64,000 nucleotides of DNA, from positions 1 to 64,000 of the forward strand of contig NZ_SSBK01000003.1 of the NCBI RefSeq assembly GCF_004795035.1, given 5' to 3'. Origin of the DNA: Streptomyces sp. A0958. GTDB taxonomy: Bacteria; Actinomycetota; Actinomycetes; Streptomycetales; Streptomycetaceae. Every line of letters begins with the position of its first letter. Within the stretch, counting starts at the first letter, position 1. The translations under genes were made by a program, and so were the position numbers. Shown piece after piece: positions 50,357-59,212 of the stretch. The notes below the pieces were generated by a model. The model saw nothing but the letters and a program-made list of their open reading frames with translations, did not search any database and had not been told where the DNA came from.

Positions 50357-51952
50357 TTACCTGCCGTCCACCGTGAAGGCGTAGAACGTGCCCTCGGTGC
50401 TGCTGCCGGTGGTGCCGGCGCCGTCGGCGAACCGGGCGTAGCCGTTGCCCCAGTAGACGGTGCCGTCGACGACCGCCGGGCCCGCGTTGGAGGAGTACGG
50501 GGCGACGAACTCCCACAGGTAGGCGCCGGTCGCCGCGTCCAGCGCGTACATGTGGCCGCTGGTGGAGCCGCCGAAGACGACGCCGTTGGCGGCGGTCAGG
50601 GCGCCCCAGGCGAGTCCGTCGGTACGGTCCTCGACCTGCCAGATGATCTCGCCGGTCTGCGGGTCGAGCGCGGCGAAGGAGCTGCGCGTGGTGGTGGTGC
50701 CGTCGGCCAGCTGGTAGTCCAGCCTGTTGAAGTTGGCCTCGGCGATGTAGATCCGCTTGTCGTCGTTGGCCGTGCCCCACTCGATGCCGCCGACGTGTCC
50801 GCCGGGTCCGGCCGCCGCGCTCCAGATGACCTCGCCGTTGGTGGCGTCCATCAGCCAGTACTCGCCGCTCTTCTCACCCGCGCCGATCACCTTGCGGGGG
50901 CGGCCGTTCGGGCCCTTGATGGTGAACAGGTGGGCGCCGTCACCGAAGTCGTAGTCGTAGCCCGGGTTCGGCGGGCAGTTGTTGGGCGGGAGACCGGGCA
51001 GGCAGCCGGTGTTCCAGGCGTCGAACCGCTTGGCGCCGGTGTGCCACTTGATGCGGCCCGTGGTCATGTCCAGGGCCAGCACGGTGTCGACGTAGTTGTC
51101 GTCCTGGTAGCACTCGGCGGGGGTGCCGCCGGCCGTCTGGCAGTCGGAGACGGACTGCGGGACGGTGTAGTTGTTCCCGGTGGTGAAGTACACGGTGTTG
51201 GTCGACGGGTCCAGGGCCGGGGTGCCCCACACGGCGACACCGCTGTAGCCGCCGGTCGTGCCGCCGTTGTCCGGGGTCGTGAACTGCCGCCACAGCACCT
51301 TGCCGGTGGCCGCGGAGATCGCGTTCACGCTGCCGCGGAAGGTGCAGCAGGGATAGGTGGGGTCGTAGGCGCCCTCGGACTCACGGGAGGAGACGCCCTG
51401 GTAGATCACCCCGTTGTGCACGACCGGCGACTGGGTCAGCACGGCCGCGTACTGGGTGTCGATCTCGCGGGTCCAGACCTTCTTGCCGGTCTTCGCGTCG
51501 ACCGCCATCAGGACGGCCTTGGTCCAGTCGGCTATGTAGACCTTGCCGTTCACGACCGTCGGGCTGGACCGGGAGACCGAGTCCGGGTTCCCGGTGTACT
51601 CGGAGACCTTGTGCGTCCAGATCTTCTTGCCGGTCTTCGCGTTCACCTTGTGCAGGTAGCCGCCCCAGTCGGGGAAGTACACCGCACCGCCGACGACCGC
51701 CGGGGTCGCCGACACGTCTCCGTGGGTGGCGAACGTCCACTTGGCCTTCAGCCGGCTCACGTTGTTCTTGGTGATCGCCCGCTCCTGGGAGGCGGAGCGG
51801 CTGTTGCTCAGGTCGTGCCCGCCGGTCGGCCACTCGGCCTTCGGCGCGCAGGCGTTGGACGGAGCCATACCGAGGGTGGCCGCCATCGCCAGGGCGGCGA
51901 ACAGAGTGAACCTGCGGGCCGTCTTCCGCGGCGACCAGGGTCTTGAGTACAT
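50357..51952 (-). CDS. secreted PQQ-binding-like beta-propeller protein (quinoprotein dehydrogenase-like)
   Basis: 531 aa; AGGAGG lies 8 nt before the ATG. The N-terminus is a signal peptide (basic start, then FTLFAALAMAATLGMA). Repeated blades of the form GxVYxxDWxxxLxAVDAKTGKKxWT follow. A vicinal Cys pair (YPCCTF) recalls the Cys-Cys ring of quinoprotein alcohol dehydrogenases. Similarity is to polyvinyl-alcohol/quinoprotein dehydrogenase-type proteins, without a cytochrome domain. It may oxidise an alcohol outside the cell, possibly on the cluster product; this is inference. PQQ biosynthesis genes are not in the window. Confidence 0.82.
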   Translation of the reverse strand: MYSRPWSPRKTARRFTLFAALAMAATLGMAPSNACAPKAEWPTGGHDLSNSRSASQERAITKNNVSRLKAKWTFATHGDVSATPAVVGGAVYFPDWGGYLHKVNAKTGKKIWTHKVSEYTGNPDSVSRSSPTVVNGKVYIADWTKAVLMAVDAKTGKKVWTREIDTQYAAVLTQSPVVHNGVIYQGVSSRESEGAYDPTYPCCTFRGSVNAISAATGKVLWRQFTTPDNGGTTGGYSGVAVWGTPALDPSTNTVYFTTGNNYTVPQSVSDCQTAGGTPAECYQDDNYVDTVLALDMTTGRIKWHTGAKRFDAWNTGCLPGLPPNNCPPNPGYDYDFGDGAHLFTIKGPNGRPRKVIGAGEKSGEYWLMDATNGEVIWSAAAGPGGHVGGIEWGTANDDKRIYIAEANFNRLDYQLADGTTTTRSSFAALDPQTGEIIWQVEDRTDGLAWGALTAANGVVFGGSTSGHMYALDAATGAYLWEFVAPYSSNAGPAVVDGTVYWGNGYARFADGAGTTGSSTEGTFYAFTVDGR

Positions 51953-51964
51953 GACTGACTGTCC

Positions 51965-52105
51965 TCCTGAGGACGGTGGTGATGGTGGTGTCGATGGTGC
52001 TGGTGGTGCTGGTGGTGCTGTCGTTGCTGGTGGTGCTGGTGGTTCTTGTGGTGCTGGTAATGCTTGTGGTGCCGGTGGTTCTTGTCGTTCTGGTGATGCT
52101 TGTGG
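51965..52105. repeat. GGTGCTGGT-type low-complexity repeat in the leader of the beta-propeller gene
   Basis: About 140 bp is built from imperfect GGTGCTGGT and GGTGATGGT triplet-phase units. On the transcript of the downstream minus-strand gene this gives a CACCA-rich leader almost free of G, so largely unstructured, ending just before its AGGAGG site. Frames through it (Val/Leu-rich or Gly-rich) look non-genic. Confidence 0.8.
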
Positions 52106-52148
52106 GGTCTTTGGGGGCCGTGACGGCCCTCGGGCTACCGGTCCGGGT

Positions 52149-53768
52149 TCACGCGGCGGGCGCGGGGGCGGTCACCGGCGCTGGCTCCGGCGCCTTCGTG
52201 CCGTGCCGTTCGGCCGCGAGCGCGGTGAGCGCCAGCCGGTCGGTCTTCTTGTTGGTGTTGAGGGGGAACTCGTCCAGGCGGTGGTAGTGGCGCGGGATCA
52301 GCTGCGGCGGCAGCACGGGTGCCAGGTCGCGGTGGAACTCCCTCGGCGCACGCTCCTCACCGAGGTAGAAGGCGACCAGTTCGGTGCTGTTCGCCACCGG
52401 TACGCCGACCACGACCGCCCCGGAGACCGGTGACGCGGCGCGCAGCGCGTGCTCCACCTCGGCCAGCTCGACGCGGTAGCCCTGCACCTGGACCTGCGAG
52501 TCCATCCGGCCCAGGTAGACCAGCTCACCGCCGGCCAGTCGGCGCACCCGGTCCCCGGTGCGGTACCAGCGCACGCCGTCCTGCTCCAGGTACTTGCCGG
52601 CCCCGTCCTCCGGGTCGAGGTAGCCGGCCGACAACTGCGGGCCCGCGAGCCACAGTTCGCCCTCGTCCGCCGCCTCCTCGCCCCGCTCGTCGAGCAGCAG
52701 CTCGGCATGGCCGTCGTGGAGCAGGCCCAGCGGGACGACTCCGTTGACGCCGAGCCGGGTCGACTCCTCGGGCGACCAGCGGTGGCGGTGGGTGGTGATC
52801 GTCATCTCGGTCGGGCCGTAGACGTTGATCACCGCCGAGTTCGGCGCGGCCCGCTGCCAGGCGTCGGTGTCCTCGAACTGCAGGGCCTCGCCGCCGAAGT
52901 ACGTCCAGCGCAGCGAGGGCATCGTCCCGGGCAGCAGCCGGCCGGTGCGCCGGGACAGCGAGATCACGCTCGGCGCCGAGAACCACACGGTGATGCCGTG
53001 CTCGGAGACGAATCCGGGCAGGTCGCGGTAGGCGTGCGGGGGGACCGATACAAGCGGGGCACCGGCCGCCCAGGCGCACCACAGGTCCGAGACCGCGGAG
53101 TCCCAGTTGAGGCCCGCGGCCTGGGAGAAGACGTCGTCGGCGGTGAAGTCGTACCAGGCGTCCATCAGCGCGAAGTAGTGCGCCATGTTCCCGTGGGTGA
53201 GCCGGACCCCCTTGGGGCGGCCGGTGGAGCCCGAGGTGAACAGGATGTACGCCACGTCCTCGGGCGCCGCGCTCCTGGGCTCCGCCAGCGCGGTGTCCGG
53301 GCCGGCGAACAGCGCCCGCAGCCCGGTGCCCTCGGCGAGCACCCGGGCCCCGTCCTCCCCGAGGTGGGGCGCCAGCACGGGCAGGCCGCCCAGCTCCGCT
53401 CCCGTACCCCCGGCCAGCAGCGCCGCGCCCTCCTCGTCCACGACCAGGGCGGAGACCTCGGCCGCGCCGAGCATCGCGACGACCTTCCCGGCCGGGAAGT
53501 CGGCGGGGACCGGTACCGCCGGCAGCCCCGCGTACAGGCTGGCCAGGATGGCGACGTACGCGATGGTGCTGCGGCCGGTCAGGATGCCGACGGCCTTCGG
53601 CGGTCCGCCGGGGGCGGCCAGCAGCGCGCCCGCCCAGGCCAGGGCCGTCTCATGGGCCGTCGTGTAGTCGACGGTGTCCCCGCCCACACGGACGGCCACC
53701 CCGCCCGGGGATTTCTCCAGGCCCCGCAGGAAACGTGCGTGAAGCGCCTGTGACGCCATTGATTCCAT
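52149..53768 (-). CDS. stand-alone amino acid adenylation enzyme
   Basis: 539 aa from ATG at 53768, 4 nt after GGAGG (alternative ATG 53759). All adenylation motifs look intact: [18 protein letters not shown] (A3), [11 protein letters not shown] (A5), WYRTGDRVR (A7), [15 protein letters not shown] (A8) and [11 protein letters not shown], with the A10 lysine. There is no fused carrier or condensation domain. It should activate an amino acid and load the ACP/PCP encoded divergently at 53.8 kb. Its specificity pocket cannot be read reliably without alignment. Next to KamA and an aminotransferase, a beta-amino acid is plausible. Confidence 0.88.
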   Translation of the reverse strand: MESMASQALHARFLRGLEKSPGGVAVRVGGDTVDYTTAHETALAWAGALLAAPGGPPKAVGILTGRSTIAYVAILASLYAGLPAVPVPADFPAGKVVAMLGAAEVSALVVDEEGAALLAGGTGAELGGLPVLAPHLGEDGARVLAEGTGLRALFAGPDTALAEPRSAAPEDVAYILFTSGSTGRPKGVRLTHGNMAHYFALMDAWYDFTADDVFSQAAGLNWDSAVSDLWCAWAAGAPLVSVPPHAYRDLPGFVSEHGITVWFSAPSVISLSRRTGRLLPGTMPSLRWTYFGGEALQFEDTDAWQRAAPNSAVINVYGPTEMTITTHRHRWSPEESTRLGVNGVVPLGLLHDGHAELLLDERGEEAADEGELWLAGPQLSAGYLDPEDGAGKYLEQDGVRWYRTGDRVRRLAGGELVYLGRMDSQVQVQGYRVELAEVEHALRAASPVSGAVVVGVPVANSTELVAFYLGEERAPREFHRDLAPVLPPQLIPRHYHRLDEFPLNTNKKTDRLALTALAAERHGTKAPEPAPVTAPAPAA

Positions 53769-53841
53769 TTCCCCTCCTCATTTCCCGGCACATTTCGGGG
53801 ACACATTGACAGCCGTCGGCGGACGCCCTCATCATTCCCTT

Positions 53842-54111
53842 ATGCCAGAACTCACGAATCACACCTGGGACGAAACCTTCGAGGCCGTCATCCGCCCGTT
53901 CCTGCCCTATCTCTCGCCGGGCGAAAAACTGTCCGACGATTCCCGGCTCAAGGACCTCGGACTGGACTCGATGGGCACGGTCGAGCTGCTCGCCGCACTG
54001 GAGAGCGCCTATTGCGTGCGCTTCCTGGATGACGCGCTCAAGCTGGAGAATTTCGCCAGCCCGGACATCCTCTGGAATACTCTGATAACCAAGACGGAAA
54101 CCGCCGCGTGA
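53842..54111 (+). CDS. carrier protein (ACP/PCP) paired with the stand-alone A enzyme
   Basis: 89 aa from ATG at 53842; a TTG at 53806 would extend it by 12 residues. The phosphopantetheine site is [19 protein letters not shown]. It is an acidic four-helix carrier fold with no other domain. Divergent from the adenylation gene, with 73 bp between starts, so both are likely controlled by one short promoter region. No clear ribosome site, so the message may be nearly leaderless. Confidence 0.85.
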   Translation: MPELTNHTWDETFEAVIRPFLPYLSPGEKLSDDSRLKDLGLDSMGTVELLAALESAYCVRFLDDALKLENFASPDILWNTLITKTETAA

Positions 54112-54129
54112 GAAAGCGGACCCACCGCC

Positions 54130-54164
54130 CGGCCCGACAAGGATTCAATATCCGAGTCGGGCCG
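54130..54164. terminator. terminator between carrier-protein and aminotransferase genes
   Basis: CGGCCCGAC and GTCGGGCCG form a perfect 9-bp stem, with an inner GGAT/ATCC pairing, in the gap between convergent genes. Just beyond, 54179-54220 holds a short run of CGTCATACAC/CGCCGTACAC near-repeats. Confidence 0.7.
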
Positions 54165-54218
54165 CTCCCGTTGCAGGACGCGTCATACACGTCACACACG
54201 CCGTACACGCCATACACG

Positions 54219-55469
54219 TCATAAGAGGTGCTGGAAGCTTTCCTCGATACGGTCGAGCACCGACCGGACATGGGGCAGCGCGACCGGGTCATCGGCCGCC
54301 AGCGCCGTTTCCTGCTGCTCGGCGTTCTCGCCGTAGAGCATGCTGGTGGCGCATTTGAAGCGCAGCGCCCCGGGCTCGTCGCCGAGCAGGTGCCCGGCGA
54401 GGACGGCGGTGCCCAGGTCCAGCATCCGCCGGGACAGCGACGCCGAGTCGGTCACCTCGTGCTTGCCCAGCTCCTCGCGGACCGGCTCGAAGTCCGGGTA
54501 GACGTAGAACGCCCCGGTGGGCGGCCGGCAGCGGGCCCCGGCGCCGACGACGATGCGGTGGACCTCGCGGGCGACGGCCCCGTGCAGCCGGGCACTGGCC
54601 CGCAGCCGCTCCCGGATCTCCTCGGGCTCCCCGAAGGCGTACTCCGCGACCTCCTGCATCGGCCCCGGCAGGGTCGACCAGATCTCGCTGGCCACGGAGG
54701 CGACCCCGGCGCGTATCCGCTCGCCCCACGGGCCCTCGGGGAAGCGGGCCGCGCCGATGCGCCAGCCGCCCAGGGCCAGGGACTTGCTGAGGCCGGTGCA
54801 GACGACGGTGCGGGCGGGCGCCACCTCGGCGGGGCTGAGGTAGGGGGCGTCCGGGTCGTGCATGACGTCCCGGTAGATCTCGTCCGAGACGATGAGCAGG
54901 TCCTCCTCCTCGGCGATCGCGCACAGCTCGCGGATCATCGCCGGCGGGGCGAGGGTGCCGGTCGGGTTGTCCGGCAGGGTCAGGACCATGATCCGCGGGT
55001 CGTGGCCGAGGGTCCGGGCGGCCCGGATGTGCTCGCGCAGCAGGGCGGGGTCCGGGACCCCGCCGCACTCCTCGGGGATCGGCACGGCGATCGGGTGCTT
55101 GCCGGCGAGCCGGGCCTGCGGGGCGTAGGTGTTCCACGCCGGGCGGGGCAGCAGCACATCGCCGGGGACCGTCAGGTCGACGGCCATGAGCAGCGGCTTG
55201 CTGCCCGGGGCGACCACGATCCGGTCCGGTGTCGTGGGCAGGCGACGCCGGTCGAAGTACCCGGCGACGGCGGCCCGTACGCCGGGCGAACCGGCCACCG
55301 GACCGTAGGCGTTGCGCCTGGCTCCCGCGGCGAGGCGTTCCACGAGCGGTGCGAAGGCGGGCAGCCGGGATTCGCCGAAGCCGAGGTGGACGATCCGCTC
55401 GCCGGCCGCCTGCCGCTCCGCGACCAGCTGGTTGAGCGCCAGGTTCGGGGACATCCGCATGCCGCTCAT
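54219..55469 (-). CDS. pyridoxal-phosphate aminotransferase, class I/II
   Basis: 416 aa, ATG overlapping the KamA stop (ATGA). Fold-type I motifs are YGPVAGSPGVRAAVAGYF, LTLPDNPTGTLAP (Asn and Pro of the cofactor site), IVSDEIYRDVMHD and TGLSKSLALGGWRIG, with the Schiff-base lysine. It would exchange amino and keto groups on an amino-acid substrate, probably the product or substrate of the coupled KamA enzyme. The last sense codon is TTA (54222-54224), so completion of translation may need the bldA tRNA. Confidence 0.87.
   Translation of the reverse strand: MSGMRMSPNLALNQLVAERQAAGERIVHLGFGESRLPAFAPLVERLAAGARRNAYGPVAGSPGVRAAVAGYFDRRRLPTTPDRIVVAPGSKPLLMAVDLTVPGDVLLPRPAWNTYAPQARLAGKHPIAVPIPEECGGVPDPALLREHIRAARTLGHDPRIMVLTLPDNPTGTLAPPAMIRELCAIAEEEDLLIVSDEIYRDVMHDPDAPYLSPAEVAPARTVVCTGLSKSLALGGWRIGAARFPEGPWGERIRAGVASVASEIWSTLPGPMQEVAEYAFGEPEEIRERLRASARLHGAVAREVHRIVVGAGARCRPPTGAFYVYPDFEPVREELGKHEVTDSASLSRRMLDLGTAVLAGHLLGDEPGALRFKCATSMLYGENAEQQETALAADDPVALPHVRSVLDRIEESFQHLL
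54222..54224 (-). promoter_or_regulatory. TTA (bldA) codon, last sense codon of the aminotransferase gene
   Basis: The gene ends CTC-TTA-TGA. A TTA at the final position would stall ribosomes at the stop in bldA-deficient stages, giving late developmental control or a tagged, degraded protein. Confidence 0.75.
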
Positions 55470-56848
55470 GCCTGGCTCCCCACCCCGGCCGCGGCCCGGC
55501 TGCCGAAGAGTTCGGGCTCGCGCGACCAGGCGGGTCCGGCGATCGCGCGGGCGATGTCGGCGGGCACCGAGCGGTCGAGGCGCAGCTCGTCCAGCCAGGC
55601 GGCGTCGGCGTCGTAGTGGGCGAGGAAGGGGCGTCCGACGAGCGAGGCGTCGCGGGCCTGCGCCATGCGCAGCTGGAAGAACAGCCCCTCGTCCCTCTCG
55701 ATGACCCCGTCCACGGCCACCTTGCCGGGGGTCGCGGACATCACCGGGCCCCGGACGGTGCGGGCCAGTCCTGGCAGGGTGGCGTAGGCGTCCCGGTAGA
55801 TCTCCGCCGCCCGCGCGAGGGGGACCCGGAAGTAGTCGTGCGGGCCGGTGTCGCGCTCCACGAACATGTAGTACGGGACGGCGCCGGCGGCGAGTTCCGC
55901 CCGCCACATCCGGCTCCACACGTCCGGATCGTCGTTGACCTTGGCGATCAGCGGCGCCTGGCAGTAGACCAGCGCGCCGGTGGCCCGGATGCGGGCGACG
56001 GCCCGCTTCGCGAGGTCGGTCTCCAGTTCGCGCGGGTGGCTGAAGTGGGCCATCACGGCGAGGTTGCGGCCGGTGGCGACGATCTTCTCGAACAGCCGCA
56101 GGACGTCGTCCGCGTCCGGGTCGGTGACGTAGCGCTGCGGCCAGTACGCCACGGACTTCGTACCGATCCTGATGGTCCGCACGCTCTCCAGGGAGAGCAG
56201 CGGCTCCAGGTGGGTGCGCAGCCGTGCGGTGGACATCACCATCGGGTCGCCGCCGGTGACGAGCACGTCGCAGGAGTCCGGGTGGGCCTCCAGGTAGGAG
56301 ACGAGACCGCGCGGGTCGGGGGCGGCGAAGCGCAGTTCGGAGTCACCGACGAACTGGGCCCAGCGGAAGCAGTAGGTGCAGTACGAGTGGCAGGTCTGGC
56401 CCTGGCTCGGGAAGTACAGGACCGTCTCGCGGTACTTGTGCTGGAGTCCGGGGATCTCGACGCCCTCGCGGGTGGGGACGTTCAGCTCCTTCTGCCCGGA
56501 GGGGTGCGGGTTGAGCCGCCCGCGGATCTGCTGCACCAGGGCGCGCAGGGCGACCTTCCGGGCCGGGTCGGCGGAGAGGGTGGCGAGATCCCGCTCGTTC
56601 TGTTCGGTCAGCATTCCCTTCTGGGGGAAGACCAGTTGGAACATGGGGTCCTCCGGGATGCGGTCCCAGTCGATCAGCTGCGACAGGACGTACTCGTTGA
56701 CCCGGAAGGGCAGCACCATCGACACGAGCCGGACGGTCTCCCGTATGTCGGCGGGCAGGCCGTGGCGGTCGGCGATCTCATCGAGCTGCCGTGGACCGAA
56801 GGCGCGGAACCGTGCCGCCTCGGCAGGATCGGTTGCCAGCAGGGACAT
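55466..56848 (-). CDS. KamA-family radical SAM aminomutase
   Basis: 460 aa from ATG at 56848 with GGAGGA 8 nt upstream. The iron-sulfur motif CHSYCTYC is at residues 153-160, followed by DVLVTGGDPMVMSTARL. This matches lysine 2,3-aminomutase-type enzymes, which move an amino group from the alpha to the beta carbon using SAM and PLP. The PLP-lysine loop, P-G-G-G-G-K in canonical enzymes, is shortened to ATPGK here, so the substrate may not be lysine. Coupled to an aminotransferase and near a stand-alone A enzyme, it likely supplies a beta-amino acid. Confidence 0.85.
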   Translation of the reverse strand: MSLLATDPAEAARFRAFGPRQLDEIADRHGLPADIRETVRLVSMVLPFRVNEYVLSQLIDWDRIPEDPMFQLVFPQKGMLTEQNERDLATLSADPARKVALRALVQQIRGRLNPHPSGQKELNVPTREGVEIPGLQHKYRETVLYFPSQGQTCHSYCTYCFRWAQFVGDSELRFAAPDPRGLVSYLEAHPDSCDVLVTGGDPMVMSTARLRTHLEPLLSLESVRTIRIGTKSVAYWPQRYVTDPDADDVLRLFEKIVATGRNLAVMAHFSHPRELETDLAKRAVARIRATGALVYCQAPLIAKVNDDPDVWSRMWRAELAAGAVPYYMFVERDTGPHDYFRVPLARAAEIYRDAYATLPGLARTVRGPVMSATPGKVAVDGVIERDEGLFFQLRMAQARDASLVGRPFLAHYDADAAWLDELRLDRSVPADIARAIAGPAWSREPELFGSRAAAGVGSQA

Positions 56849-57014
56849 GCGGATATTCCTCCAGCCTGATGCCCGGCAGTTCGAGCGTCTGCTCGAACAC
56901 GATGCGATGCTAGGGACGCGAATCGGCCACCGGACCCCAGAACCGACCCCAGCCGGACCCTTACGACGCAGGCCCACCCCTGGGCCTGTTCCCGGCGGTT
57001 ACGGGCATGGCGAA

Positions 57015-57052
57015 GCCGCCCAGGAGCGACGGGGGACGCGCTCCTGGACGGC
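57015..57052. terminator. imperfect hairpin between the DHA2 pump and kamA genes
   Basis: GCCGCCCAGGAGCG pairs with CGCTCCTGGACGGC with one mismatch in 14, around a 10-nt loop, downstream of the pump's stop and upstream of kamA. It likely ends the pump transcript on the minus strand. Nothing else is seen in the 241-bp gap apart from the kamA ribosome site. Confidence 0.55.
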
Positions 57053-57089
57053 TGCTTTCGGACCCCTGAGGGGTGCGGGTCGGGCGGTG

Positions 57090-58718
57090 TTACGCGAGCC
57101 CGGTGCCGGGCTCCTGCGCGCCGGCCTTCGACGGCTGCGCCGACGCCTCGTCCGCCGCCGGCTCGGCGGCCTTGGCGTTGTCCTGCTTGACGGAGCGCAG
57201 CCCGACGAGCGCCACCACGGCCGCCCCGGCCATCACGACCGCGCCCGCGATGGACGCGGCGTGCACCTCGGTGGTGAAGGCCGCACGGGCCGCGTCGACC
57301 AGGTTCCCGCCCGCCTCGCCGGGCAGCCGGCCCGCCGCCGCGAGGGCGCCGCCGATCGTCTCGCGCGCCTGGTCCAGCGCGTCGGCCGGCACCCCGGCCG
57401 GGTCGTCCAGCGCGCTGCTGTTGCGGTAGGCGGTGGCGCCGATGCTGCCGAGGACGGCGACCCCGAGGGCGCCGCCCAGCTCCTGACAGGTCTGGAGCAG
57501 CGCGGACGCGGTACCGGCGCGCTCCGGCGGCACCTGGCCGACGACGAGTTCGGTGACCAGGGTGAGGACCGGGGTCAGGCCCACGGCGAGCGCGATGATG
57601 CCGATCAGGATCAGCACCAGGCCGTCCTTCTCGGGCACCTGGGTGAGCATCAGCAGCGCGACCGTGGCCAGCCCGAAGCCGCTGGCGATGATGACGGCCG
57701 GCCGGATCGTCCGGACCAGGACGGTGGCGACCGGCACGACGGCGCCGACCGCGATGGTGCCGGGGATCGTCCACAGCGCGGACTTCAGGGCGCTCATCCC
57801 GAGGACGGACTGCATGTACTGGGTGGAGAAGAGCGAGTACCCGACGAGGGTGAAGCAGGCCAGCATGTTGACGGTCACCGAGGCGCCGAAGGCCCGGTTG
57901 CGGAACAGCGAGACGTCGATCATCGGGTCGGCGCTGGTGCGCTGGCGGCGCAGGAACACCGGTACGAAGGCGAGCCCGACGACGATCGCGACGACGTACG
58001 GCACGGTGAACCCGTCCACGGCGATCTTCTTGAACCCGTAGACGACGGGCAAAATCGCGGCCAGCGAGAGCACGGCGCTCACCAGGTCGAACTTCCCGGC
58101 GGTGGGGTCCTTGAACTCCGGCAGCAGGAAAGGCCCCGCGACCAGGAGCAGCACCATCACGGGCACGTTGATCAGGAACACCGACCCCCACCAGAACCCG
58201 GCGAGCAGCGCCCCGCTGACCACGGGCCCGAGCGCCGCACCCGCGGCCATGCCCGTCGACCACACCGCGATGGCGGTACGCCGCTGGGTCTGCTCCCGGA
58301 ACAGGTTCCGGATCAGCGCCAGCGTCGACGGCATCAGCGTCGCACCGCCGATGCCCTGGAACGCCCGCGCGCTGATCACCATCTCGGGGCTGTTGGCGTA
58401 CGCCGCGAGCAGCGAACCGGCACCGAAGACCACGGCACCGATCAGCAGGAGCCGCCGGCGCCCGATCCGGTCACCGAGGGCGCCCATGGTGAGCAGCACC
58501 CCGGCGAGCACGAAGCCGTAGATGTCGATCATCCACAGCTGCTGCCCGCTGGACGGCCGCAGGTCCTCACTGATGGAGGGGATCGCGAAGTAGAGGACGG
58601 TCAGGTCCATGGAGACGAGCAGCACGGGCAGGAGCAGAACGCCGAGGGCGATCCATTCCTTCCGGCCCGCTCTGGCCTCCGGTCCGGTAGTGCCGTTCTC
58701 GCTCTGGGAGCTGGTCAT
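57090..58718 (-). CDS. DHA2-family MFS drug exporter (EmrB/QacA type)
   Basis: 542 aa, 14 predicted helices. Family motifs: SMDLTVLYFAIPSISEDL in helix 1, GALGDRIGRRRLLLIG (motif A), and GAALGPVVSGALLAGFWWGSVFLINVPV (motif C region). Near the end is LGGALGVAVLGSIG. A long charged C-terminal tail (QDNAKAAEPAADEAS) follows. It exports hydrophobic compounds with protons and is the obvious exporter and self-resistance candidate for the cluster. It marks the right edge. Confidence 0.9.
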   Translation of the reverse strand: MTSSQSENGTTGPEARAGRKEWIALGVLLLPVLLVSMDLTVLYFAIPSISEDLRPSSGQQLWMIDIYGFVLAGVLLTMGALGDRIGRRRLLLIGAVVFGAGSLLAAYANSPEMVISARAFQGIGGATLMPSTLALIRNLFREQTQRRTAIAVWSTGMAAGAALGPVVSGALLAGFWWGSVFLINVPVMVLLLVAGPFLLPEFKDPTAGKFDLVSAVLSLAAILPVVYGFKKIAVDGFTVPYVVAIVVGLAFVPVFLRRQRTSADPMIDVSLFRNRAFGASVTVNMLACFTLVGYSLFSTQYMQSVLGMSALKSALWTIPGTIAVGAVVPVATVLVRTIRPAVIIASGFGLATVALLMLTQVPEKDGLVLILIGIIALAVGLTPVLTLVTELVVGQVPPERAGTASALLQTCQELGGALGVAVLGSIGATAYRNSSALDDPAGVPADALDQARETIGGALAAAGRLPGEAGGNLVDAARAAFTTEVHAASIAGAVVMAGAAVVALVGLRSVKQDNAKAAEPAADEASAQPSKAGAQEPGTGLA

Positions 58719-58945
58719 GGAGACGGTCCAATGTTGGGGGGACGGGACGTACGTCTCAGTGAACGGAAGTACCCGCGCGTAGGGGCCTTCCGTGCACGGG
58801 AACAGGGGTGGGAACAGGGAGTCGGATAGGGGTGGGGGCGGGGCGCGTCACAGGGGCGGTGACAGGGGTCGGGACCGGGCAGAGGGGCCGGGGCCGGGTG
58901 GCCGGAGAGCGGGCCACACCACACAGGGCGTGCCACGCTCGAAGT

Positions 58946-59212
58946 ATGGCAACCAGGAAGATCACCATCACCGTGCCGGAAGAGCCGGTGCAATCGATCA
59001 AGGAGCGCGTCGACGCGCGGGGAGTGTCCGGTTACATCGCGGCCGCCGCCGCTCATCAGGACGCGATGGACCGACTGCGCGAGTTGGCCGACCGTCTCGA
59101 GGCAGAGCACGGCACTGTGACGGACGACGAGCAGCAGGCAGCACCGGACCGCATCGCCGCCATCGGCGACTGGCATGACGAGCAGCGGCCGGCTTCGGGC
59201 GAAGCCGCGTGA
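58946..59212 (+). CDS. antitoxin of a PIN-domain toxin pair
   Basis: 88 aa from ATG at 58946. An N-terminal beta strand (TRKITITVPEEPVQSIKERV) matches a ribbon-helix-helix-like DNA-binding segment. A helical, acidic C-terminus (DRLRELADRLEAEHGTVTDDE) would bind the toxin. The stop overlaps the toxin GTG (GTGA). Since the toxin gene is frameshifted, the antitoxin may now be orphan. Confidence 0.78.
   Translation: MATRKITITVPEEPVQSIKERVDARGVSGYIAAAAAHQDAMDRLRELADRLEAEHGTVTDDEQQAAPDRIAAIGDWHDEQRPASGEAA

Noticed and set aside
51976..52287. 103-aa Val/Leu-rich frame in the low-complexity repeat
   Set aside because: It is a translation of the GGTGCTGGT repeat. It looks like a membrane protein only because of the repeat, and no ribosome site precedes it.
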